DNA of 52,776 nt. Source: a virus. Made by a program: the position numbers and the translations under genes. Numbering within the stretch: the first letter of the stretch is position 1; the number at the start of each line of letters is the position of its first letter. The stretch lies in IMG/VR virus record IMGVR_UViG_3300017751_000024, positions 1 through 52,776 of that record; one strand, given 5' to 3'. Under the pieces are notes generated by a model. It saw only the letters and a list, made by a program, of their open reading frames with translations. It did not search any database and had not been told where the DNA came from. Shown piece after piece: positions 22,605 through 30,284 of this stretch.

Positions 22605-25600
22605 ATGGCAGGATATATACGACAAAGCACGTTTTCAGATGGCGATACCATCACAGCAGCAATATTTAATAATGAATATAATGGCTTAGCAAATGCTTTT
22701 AGCAATCAAACAGGACATAAGCATGACGGCTCAGCAGCCGAAGGCCCAGTTATAGGCGTTATTGGAGATGCAGGAGTAGTTGCTCCTCTTAATAAAGTAT
22801 TAATAGATACTACAAATGACCACATTGAGTTTTACATAGATGATTCAAGTAGTTCAGTACAGCAAGCTTATATAGGTAATGGAGTTATCGCACCTGTCAC
22901 AGATAGCGACATTGACTTAGGTACTAATGCTTTACGTTTTAAAGATGCTTACATAGATACAATAACTACAACAAGTAATGTTTCTGTAGGTGGAAACCTA
23001 ACTGTTACAGGTACTACTACATTTAATGGAGGAACATTAACATTAGGAGATGCATCATCAGACAATGTTGTTTTTGGTGCAGATGTAGACTCTAGTATTA
23101 TTCCAGATGATGATGATACATATGATTTAGGTTCAGCCACCCAGGAGTGGAGAAATTTATTTATTGACGGTACTGCTAATATTGATAGTTTAGTATTAGG
23201 TAGCGGTGAAACTGTCACAAGTATTCTTGATGAAGACGGATTAACTTCTAATAGTGCTAGTGCTTTAGCGACTCAACAATCTATCAAAGCTTATGTTGAT
23301 GCTCAAGTAACAGCTCAAGACTTAGACTTTCAAGGTGACTCAGGTGGAGCATTATCTATTGATTTAGATAGTGAAACTCTTGACATAGCTGGTGGTACAG
23401 GTATTGACACAACAGGCTCTGGTAATACACTAACAGTTGCTATTGATTCTACTGTAGCCACTTTAACAGGCTCACAAACTTTAACAAACAAAACAATAGA
23501 TGTAGATAACAATACGTTATCTAATATAGAAGTAGATAATCTTAAGTCTGGAGTTTTAGATACAGACATATCTTCAGTAGCAGGAACAGATACAACACTT
23601 GCTTCAGCTAAAGCTATTAAGACTTATGTTGATGCTCAAGTAACAGCTCAAGACTTAGATGCTACTACTGATAGTGGTACAGTTGCAATAGACCTGGATA
23701 GTGAAACATTAACTATTGCAGGTGGAGAAGGTATAGATACTTCAGGTTCTGGCAATACAATTACAATCACAGGTGAACTAGCTACAGAAACAAATGCTGG
23801 TGTTGCTACTTTTGATGGTACTGACTTTACAGTATCTTCAGGAGATGTAACTTTAAATGCAGAAAGAATACAAGATATTACTGGTGCAATGTTCTCAGGA
23901 AATACTGAGACAGGTATTGGAATTACTTATGATGATAGTGATGGAACAATAGATGCAGTAGTTACTTTATCTCCTTTTGATACAGACAATTTATCAGAAG
24001 GCTCAAGTAATTTATATTATACAGATGCTAGAGTAAGAAGTCATATCACAGGTTCGGAATTAGATATGGGCGGTAATAAAGTATTATTTGCTAATGTTTA
24101 TTCTAATGAAGCTGATTTACCAAGTGCATCAACATATCACGGTATGTTTGCACATGTCCATGCAACAGGTAAAGGTTACTTTGCACATGGAGGTGCATGG
24201 CATAAATTATTAGATGAAACATCTTCTGATACTGGCGATTTATCAGAAGGTAGTAATTTATATTATACAAATGCAAGAGCAGATGCAAGGATAGCAGCAG
24301 CTACAACAGATGACCTTTCAGAAGGTTCAAGTAATTTATACCATACAACAGAAAGAGTACAAGACATAGTAGGTGCTATGGTTGCTTCTAATACTGAAAG
24401 TGGTATGAGTGTAACTTATGATGATAGTGATGGTACTCTAGATTTCAATGCAGATGATTTTACAATTACATTAGGTGGAGATTTATCTGGTAATGTAACT
24501 ATTACAGATTTAGCAAATGGAACATTAGATGCAACTATAGTAGCTAATTCAGTTGCTCTTGGAACAGATACAACAGGAAATTATGTTGATAGTTTAGTTG
24601 CAGGGACTGGTGTTACTCTAAGTAATAATTCAGGCGAAGGTGCTACACCTACAGTAGCTATTGGACAAGCAGTAGCAACAAATTCAAATGTAAACTTTGG
24701 TTCGGTTACAACTACAGGTAATGCTACCGTAGGAGGAAATTTAGTTGTAAACGGAACTACAACTACTCTTAATACTGCTACATTAGATGTTGAAGATAAT
24801 AACATAACACTTAACAAAGGTTCAGGAGATACATCAGGTTCAGCAGACGGTGCAGGTCTTACAATTCAAGATGCTGTAAATTCTTCTACAGATGCAACTA
24901 TAGCCTGGAATGCAACTAATGATAACTTTGTGTTTTCACATGAAGTTGTTGCTCCAAGTTTAGATATATCAGGTAATGTAGATATTGACGGAACACTAGA
25001 AACAGATGCCTTAACTATTAACGGTACAGCTTCAGTTCCTTTTGAATCTGCTGACCACAATAAATTAGATGGCATAGAGGCTAATGCAACAGCAGACCAA
25101 ACTGCTTCTGAGATTAGAACATTAGTTGAAGCAGCAACAGACTCTAATGTCTTCACAGATGCTGACCATACTAAACTAAATGGAATAGAAGATAATGCTA
25201 CAGCAGACCAAACAAATGCTGAGATTAAAACTGCATACGAAGCTAATTCAAATACAAATGCATTTACAGATGCTTCAGTAACTAAACTTAGTAACATAGA
25301 GACTGGTGCGACAGCAGACCAAACAGATGCAGAAATAAGAACTGCAATAGAGTCAGCTACAGATTCAAATGTATTTACTGATGCAGACCATACTAAACTT
25401 AATGCTATTGAAGCAAATGCTACAGCCGACCAAACAGATGAAGAAATACAAGATATAGTAGGTGGAATGCTTGATAGTAATACTGAGACAGGTATTACAG
25501 TTACATATCAAGATAGTGACGGAACAATAGACTTTGTTGTAGCATCACAAACAGATGAAAACTTTACAACTGCTGACCATTCTAAATTAGATGGTATAGA

Positions 25601-28600
25601 AGCTGGAGCTACTGGCGACCAAACAGCAGCAGAGATTAGAACATTAGTAGAATCTGCTAGTGATTCTAACGTGTTTACTGATGCTGACCACACTAAGCTC
25701 AATGGTATTGAAGCAAGTGCTACAGCCGACCAGACAGCAGCAGAGATTAGAACATTAGTAGAGTCAGCAACAGACTCAAATGTATTTACAGATAATGACC
25801 ATACTAAATTAAATGCTATAGAGGCTAATGCTACCTCAGACCAGACCGCTTCTGAAATAAGAACTTTGGTTGAATCTGCTACAGACTCAAATGTATTTAC
25901 AGATAATGACCATAGTAAATTAAATGCTATAGAGGCTAGTGCTGATGTTACAGACTCAGCAAATGTAGGAGATGCATTAACAGGATTTAGTACAACAACT
26001 GATGCAACCTCAACAGACTTAGTTGCTTTCTATGATGTCTCAGCAAGTGCTTGGGAAAAAGGAACTATAGAAGATATAGCTTTACAAGGCACGAAAGGTC
26101 AAAAAGGTGCAGGTGGAGTTCTTGGCTCTAAAGGACAAAAAGGTGAAGTAGGTCAGAAAGGACAGAAAGGTGAAGTAGGTCAGAAAGGACAGAAAGGTGA
26201 AGTAGGTGCTGATGGAAGTAACGGTACTTCAGGTAATGATGGAGCTAAAGGACAGAAAGGTGAAGTAGGTGTTACTGGAGCTAAAGGACAAAAAGGTGAA
26301 GTAGGAGCTACTGGAGACAAAGGACAAAAAGGTGAAGCTGGTATTGACGGAGCTGCTTCAGACGGTACTAAAGGACAGAAAGGACAAAAAGGTGAAGTAG
26401 GTGTTACAGGTGCTAAAGGACAGAAAGGTGAAGTAGGAGCTACAGGTAGTGCTGGTTCAAACGGTAGCAATGGTTCTAAAGGACAAAAAGGTGAAGGCGG
26501 TGCTACAGGTGCTGGTGGAAGTACAGGTTCTAAAGGTCAGAAAGGTGAAGTAGGAGCTAACGGAAGTAACGGAAGTAATGGTTCTAAAGGACAAAAAGGC
26601 CAAGCTGGTTCTAATGGTTCTAATGGTTCAAAAGGTCAGAAAGGTCAAACAGGTGCTACAGGTGCTGGTGGTGATGACGGTAATGATGGCTCTAAAGGTC
26701 AGAAGGGTGAAGTAGGTGTTACAGGTTCTAAAGGACAGAAAGGTGAAGTAGGTCAGAAAGGACAAAAAGGTGAAGTAGGAGCTACAGGTTCTAAAGGACA
26801 GAAAGGTGTAAAAGGACAAGAAGGAAACTTCGGTGGTCAAACATTTGCTTATGACTTTGATACAAGTACATCAGATGCAGACCCAGGTAACGGTGAGTTA
26901 AGATTAAATAACGGTACTGTATCTAGTGCAAGTATACTATATATTGATGACCAAGATTCAGGTGGTACTGATATACAAAGTTATTTAAGAACTATTGATG
27001 ATAGTGACTCTACTATTAAAGGTCACGTAAGAATATCAAACAAATTAGATGCAACAGACTTTGCTCTATTTACAATTAGTGGTTCAATAACAGAAGCTTC
27101 AGGATATTTCAAAGTTCCTGTAGGTTATGTAAGTGGTTCAGCATCTTCATTCTCAAGTGGTGAAGACTTAATTGTAACCTTTGCAAGAACTGGAGACCAA
27201 GGTGATAAAGGTCAGAAGGGTGAAGTAGGAGCTACAGGTTCTAAAGGACAGAAAGGTGAAGTAGGTCAGAAAGGACAAAAAGGTGAAGTAGGTCAGAAAG
27301 GACAGAAAGGTGAAGTAGGAGCTACAGGTTCTAAAGGACAGAAAGGCCAGACAGGTGCAACAGGTGGTGCTGGTAACGATGGTAGTAATGGTTCTAAAGG
27401 ACAGAAAGGTGAAGTAGGTGCTAATGGAAGTAATGGAAGCAATGGCTCTAAAGGTCAGAAAGGCCAAGCTGGTTCTAATGGTTCTAATGGTTCAAATGGT
27501 TCTAAAGGACAAAAAGGTGAAGTAGGTACTACAGGTGATACAGGTGGAACAGGAGCTAAAGGCCAAAAAGGTCAGGCTGGTTCTAACGGTTCTAATGGTT
27601 CTAAAGGCCAGAAAGGTGAAGCTGGTTCTAATGGTACAAACGGTTCTAAAGGACAAAAAGGACAGAAAGGTGAAGTAGGTGGTACAGGTGGAACAGGTTC
27701 TAAAGGACAGAAAGGTGAAGTAGGTGGTACAGGTGGAACAGGTTCTAAAGGACAGAAAGGTGAAGCTGGTTCTAATGGTACAAACGGTTCTAAAGGACAA
27801 AAAGGCCAAGCTGGTTCTAATGGTACAAACGGTTCTAAAGGACAGAAAGGTGAAGCTGGTACTAATGGTACAAACGGTTCTAAAGGACAGAAAGGTCAAA
27901 CAGGGGCTGATTCGACAGTAGCAGGTGCTAAAGGTCAGAAAGGTCAAACAGGTGCTGCTTCAACAGTAGCAGGTGCTAAAGGTCAGAAAGGTGAGCAAGG
28001 TGCTTCAGTTACTGGTGCTAAAGGCCAGAAAGGTGAAGTAGGTGCTACAGGTACAGGTACTAAAGGACAGAAAGGTGAAGTAGGTGCTAAAGGACAAAAA
28101 GGTCAAACAGGTGCTGCTTCAACAGTAGCAGGCTCAAAAGGACAGAAAGGTCAGACAGGTGCTGATTCAACAGTAGCAGGTGCTAAAGGACAGAAAGGTG
28201 AAGTAGGTCAGAAAGGACAGAAAGGTGAAATAGGAGCTACAGGTGTAGGCCAGAAAGGCCAGAAAGGTGAAGTAGGTTCTAAAGGACAAAAAGGTCAGAC
28301 AGGTGCTGATTCAACAGTAGCAGGTTCTAAAGGTCAAAAAGGTACTACAGGTACTGGCTCTAAAGGACAGAAAGGTGAAGCAGGAGCATTTACCACAAGT
28401 TCAAATGCTCAAGTTAATAGTTTAGGTGTTAACACAGCAGGCTCAGGTACAGCAGGTGAGATTAGGGCAACTAATAACATTACGGCTTTCTATTCTGATG
28501 CAAGACTAAAAGACTTTGAAGGTACTATACCAAATGCTTTAGAAAAAGTATTAGCTCTAAGTGGTTATTACTTTAGAGAAAATGAAGTAGCTAAAGAACT

Positions 28601-28847
28601 AGGTTACGAAAATGATAAAAGACAAGTTGGTGTATCAGCTCAAGAGGTACAAGATGTATTACCAGAGGTAGTAACAGAAGCTCCTATTGATGATAAATAC
28701 TTAACAGTATGGTACGACAAGTTAGTTCCTTTATTAATCGAAGCTATTAAAGAACTAGCTGAAGACTCACATCCTGCAAAATGTTTACAAGACATGGAAG
28801 GTTTTGAAGATATACAAAGAAGGTTAGAAGACTTAGAGAATAAATAA
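22605..28847 (+). CDS. Giant collagen-like tail fibre with S74 autoprocessing domain
   Basis: 2,080 residues; receptor-binding fibre. The N-terminus attaches to the tail (FNNEYNGLANAF, GHKHDGSAAEG). A shaft follows with TDSDIDLGTNALRFKDAYID and NLSEGSSNLYYTDARV units, then eight DHTKLNGIEANATADQT repeats. Two collagen tracts occupy residues about 1162-1409 and 1530-1928, split by a 120-residue beta-rich domain. The tracts are almost pure Gly-X-Y, dominated by GQK (about 54 copies by my count) with GSK/GAK/GTK and GEV/GEA; lysine sits in Y and proline is absent. The C-terminus is an S74 intramolecular chaperone with the dyad in SDARLK (S1964, K1969), predicted to cut itself off after trimerisation. 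The modifying enzyme lies at 30285. Confidence 0.92.
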   Translation: MAGYIRQSTFSDGDTITAAIFNNEYNGLANAFSNQTGHKHDGSAAEGPVIGVIGDAGVVAPLNKVLIDTTNDHIEFYIDDSSSSVQQAYIGNGVIAPVTDSDIDLGTNALRFKDAYIDTITTTSNVSVGGNLTVTGTTTFNGGTLTLGDASSDNVVFGADVDSSIIPDDDDTYDLGSATQEWRNLFIDGTANIDSLVLGSGETVTSILDEDGLTSNSASALATQQSIKAYVDAQVTAQDLDFQGDSGGALSIDLDSETLDIAGGTGIDTTGSGNTLTVAIDSTVATLTGSQTLTNKTIDVDNNTLSNIEVDNLKSGVLDTDISSVAGTDTTLASAKAIKTYVDAQVTAQDLDATTDSGTVAIDLDSETLTIAGGEGIDTSGSGNTITITGELATETNAGVATFDGTDFTVSSGDVTLNAERIQDITGAMFSGNTETGIGITYDDSDGTIDAVVTLSPFDTDNLSEGSSNLYYTDARVRSHITGSELDMGGNKVLFANVYSNEADLPSASTYHGMFAHVHATGKGYFAHGGAWHKLLDETSSDTGDLSEGSNLYYTNARADARIAAATTDDLSEGSSNLYHTTERVQDIVGAMVASNTESGMSVTYDDSDGTLDFNADDFTITLGGDLSGNVTITDLANGTLDATIVANSVALGTDTTGNYVDSLVAGTGVTLSNNSGEGATPTVAIGQAVATNSNVNFGSVTTTGNATVGGNLVVNGTTTTLNTATLDVEDNNITLNKGSGDTSGSADGAGLTIQDAVNSSTDATIAWNATNDNFVFSHEVVAPSLDISGNVDIDGTLETDALTINGTASVPFESADHNKLDGIEANATADQTASEIRTLVEAATDSNVFTDADHTKLNGIEDNATADQTNAEIKTAYEANSNTNAFTDASVTKLSNIETGATADQTDAEIRTAIESATDSNVFTDADHTKLNAIEANATADQTDEEIQDIVGGMLDSNTETGITVTYQDSDGTIDFVVASQTDENFTTADHSKLDGIEAGATGDQTAAEIRTLVESASDSNVFTDADHTKLNGIEASATADQTAAEIRTLVESATDSNVFTDNDHTKLNAIEANATSDQTASEIRTLVESATDSNVFTDNDHSKLNAIEASADVTDSANVGDALTGFSTTTDATSTDLVAFYDVSASAWEKGTIEDIALQGTKGQKGAGGVLGSKGQKGEVGQKGQKGEVGQKGQKGEVGADGSNGTSGNDGAKGQKGEVGVTGAKGQKGEVGATGDKGQKGEAGIDGAASDGTKGQKGQKGEVGVTGAKGQKGEVGATGSAGSNGSNGSKGQKGEGGATGAGGSTGSKGQKGEVGANGSNGSNGSKGQKGQAGSNGSNGSKGQKGQTGATGAGGDDGNDGSKGQKGEVGVTGSKGQKGEVGQKGQKGEVGATGSKGQKGVKGQEGNFGGQTFAYDFDTSTSDADPGNGELRLNNGTVSSASILYIDDQDSGGTDIQSYLRTIDDSDSTIKGHVRISNKLDATDFALFTISGSITEASGYFKVPVGYVSGSASSFSSGEDLIVTFARTGDQGDKGQKGEVGATGSKGQKGEVGQKGQKGEVGQKGQKGEVGATGSKGQKGQTGATGGAGNDGSNGSKGQKGEVGANGSNGSNGSKGQKGQAGSNGSNGSNGSKGQKGEVGTTGDTGGTGAKGQKGQAGSNGSNGSKGQKGEAGSNGTNGSKGQKGQKGEVGGTGGTGSKGQKGEVGGTGGTGSKGQKGEAGSNGTNGSKGQKGQAGSNGTNGSKGQKGEAGTNGTNGSKGQKGQTGADSTVAGAKGQKGQTGAASTVAGAKGQKGEQGASVTGAKGQKGEVGATGTGTKGQKGEVGAKGQKGQTGAASTVAGSKGQKGQTGADSTVAGAKGQKGEVGQKGQKGEIGATGVGQKGQKGEVGSKGQKGQTGADSTVAGSKGQKGTTGTGSKGQKGEAGAFTTSSNAQVNSLGVNTAGSGTAGEIRATNNITAFYSDARLKDFEGTIPNALEKVLALSGYYFRENEVAKELGYENDKRQVGVSAQEVQDVLPEVVTEAPIDDKYLTVWYDKLVPLLIEAIKELAEDSHPAKCLQDMEGFEDIQRRLEDLENK
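25045..25965 (+). repeat. Eight 37-residue shaft repeats in the fibre gene
   Basis: The unit DADHTKLNGIEANATADQT plus AEIRTLVESATDSNVFT is repeated about every 111 bases. One non-repeat insertion (about residues 950-985, YQDSDGTIDF type) splits the array between copies four and five. These are typical trimeric shaft repeats. Confidence 0.85.
26088..26831 (+). repeat. Collagen-like Gly-X-Y tract 1
   Basis: About 248 residues of Gly-X-Y with at least one interruption (GAASDGTK). The DNA period is 9 bases or multiples, built from ggt-cag-aaa and gga-caa-aaa variants. Silent variation between copies (cag/caa, gga/ggt) argues against a pure assembly artefact. Confidence 0.9.
27192..28388 (+). repeat. 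Collagen-like Gly-X-Y tract 2
   Basis: About 399 residues, again GQK-dominated. The second half is broken by STVAG-containing interruptions (GADSTVAGAKGQK type) that recur several times, which could form flexible joints or recognition sites in the triple helix. Confidence 0.9.
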
Positions 28848-29467
28848 TGGCGTATACTTGTAGAGATTTAACTATTGAAGAGGCTACACATTTAGAAGAA
28901 AGTGGAGTGATAGATGAGTTTTATCTCGCAAGTGAAAAATACTTAGACGAAGATAAGAACTTTAATTATGCTAACTGTGAGATAACTACAGAGCAGTTTA
29001 ATAATCTAACACAAGACCAAAAAAAATCTTTTTGGAGGTTGTTTCCAAAAGCAATAGGTAGGATTTTTGAACCAGTACCGTTTGAAGAACCATCACATAT
29101 TGTATATAAAACTTTAGCTTTACAAGCTCCAGATGGATATATATTACATCTTTATAATGGATATATAGATAATAATATTTGGGTAGAGGAAAGAGGTTTA
29201 ATAAGACCTGATGCTAATGGCTCAAGAGCTTATACATATACAAATGATTTTTGGACTTCTAAGTATACTTATTTAAAAAGTTTAGGCATAACTAAAATGA
29301 CAAGAATTGTAGAGACAGATTCAAAGCTTGCTACTTTATTAGCTAATCCAGATACATATAGTCATAATTCACATTTAGATATTTCAACATTAGTAATTGA
29401 AGACAAAGTAAGTAGCTACTCTTGGGCTGACGTAACACATAAACATATAACAATAGATTTAACATGA
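28847..29467 (+). CDS. Hypothetical protein between fibre and hydroxylase-glycosyltransferase, 206 aa
   Basis: Starts by 1-base overlap with the fibre stop. Acidic N-terminal half (RDLTIEEATHLEESGVIDEF). The C-terminal half has YTYTNDFWTSKYTYLKSLGI, then MTRIVETDSKLATLL, which faintly recalls the last strands of a GNAT acetyltransferase; I do not claim that. It ends TLVIEDKVSSYSWADVTHKH. Its place between the collagen fibre and its presumed modifying enzyme suggests a virion or fibre-assembly role. It overlaps the next gene by 4 bases. Confidence 0.7.
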   Translation: MAYTCRDLTIEEATHLEESGVIDEFYLASEKYLDEDKNFNYANCEITTEQFNNLTQDQKKSFWRLFPKAIGRIFEPVPFEEPSHIVYKTLALQAPDGYILHLYNGYIDNNIWVEERGLIRPDANGSRAYTYTNDFWTSKYTYLKSLGITKMTRIVETDSKLATLLANPDTYSHNSHLDISTLVIEDKVSSYSWADVTHKHITIDLT

Positions 29468-30267
29468 GTACATTAAAAGATACAAACGTAAGCTTTGATG
29501 GCATGAGAGATGTTTTTGATACTATGAATAGTAATGGAAGCACCTCTGCTTGGTCATTAAACAATCAAAAACATATTGACCGCTCACCTTTTATTAATGG
29601 TGGTCAAGGTGATGGAAAAGTTCCGCAACTGTTCAATGATAATGAAGCTACTTCAACAACTACGATGTTAGCATCCGATTTTAAAAGTATTATGAAAATT
29701 GATAGTGGGAGTGCATCAGCAACTACAGGTACTAATAAAAATCAAACGAACCATTTCATTCAAGGGTGGGGAACACTTCACGGTATGTATGCTGCTAGTG
29801 AAGAATATATAACAAACAATAATAGCGGTATTGGTACAGCATATGATGGAACTAATAGCTATGTAGGAACTGGAAACCCTTCAGGAGTTAGTAATCAAAA
29901 CTTTATACCTTTTACTAACTTTAATAGTAATTTTAATTCTAATAAAGATATTGCTGCCATTGGACTTTATACTGGAGGATTTCTGGGTCAGAACAGAAAA
30001 GTAAAATTAGTTTTTAGAGGCTCAGGAGCTAGTGCAACTGATACTGACTGGAGTAATATGTATCTAAGACAAGTAGATGATACTTACTTTGCTGGTGATG
30101 AAGCTTCTAATGTTCAGAGAGGTGTAGAACTATCTAGAACTAGCCTATCTGCATCAGTAACAACTTATTCAAATATTCTTTATGGTAGTTATTATGTACA
30201 TACATGGTCTTTACCTAGTCTAGTTAGTTTTAGTAGTACATCTACAACCTGGGTTAAGTTTGATTAA
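29464..30267 (+). CDS. Probable virion/tail-fibre-associated protein, 267 aa
   Basis: Ser/Thr/Asn/Gly-rich and beta-prone (DSGSASATTGTNKNQTNHFI, FIPFTNFNSNFNSNKDIAAI, LSRTSLSASVTTYSNILYGS), with few charged residues. Composition and position right after the fibre suggest a secondary fibre, tip or receptor-binding protein. No catalytic motif is seen. It overlaps the preceding gene by 4 bases; 17 A/T-rich bases separate it from the glycosyltransferase gene. Confidence 0.65.
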   Translation: MSTLKDTNVSFDGMRDVFDTMNSNGSTSAWSLNNQKHIDRSPFINGGQGDGKVPQLFNDNEATSTTTMLASDFKSIMKIDSGSASATTGTNKNQTNHFIQGWGTLHGMYAASEEYITNNNSGIGTAYDGTNSYVGTGNPSGVSNQNFIPFTNFNSNFNSNKDIAAIGLYTGGFLGQNRKVKLVFRGSGASATDTDWSNMYLRQVDDTYFAGDEASNVQRGVELSRTSLSASVTTYSNILYGSYYVHTWSLPSLVSFSSTSTTWVKFD

Positions 30268-30284
30268 TATGATACAATCTTATA

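Noticed and set aside
27168-27947. Long antisense open frames (Phe/Leu/Ser/Thr-rich) across the collagen region
   Set aside because: They arise from the complement of repeated Gly/Lys/Gln codons, which lacks stop codons in some frames; not real genes.
26088-28388. Short regular DNA repeats resembling a CRISPR or minisatellite array
   Set aside because: The period follows Gly-X-Y codons in an uninterrupted reading frame; there are no unique spacers of constant length.
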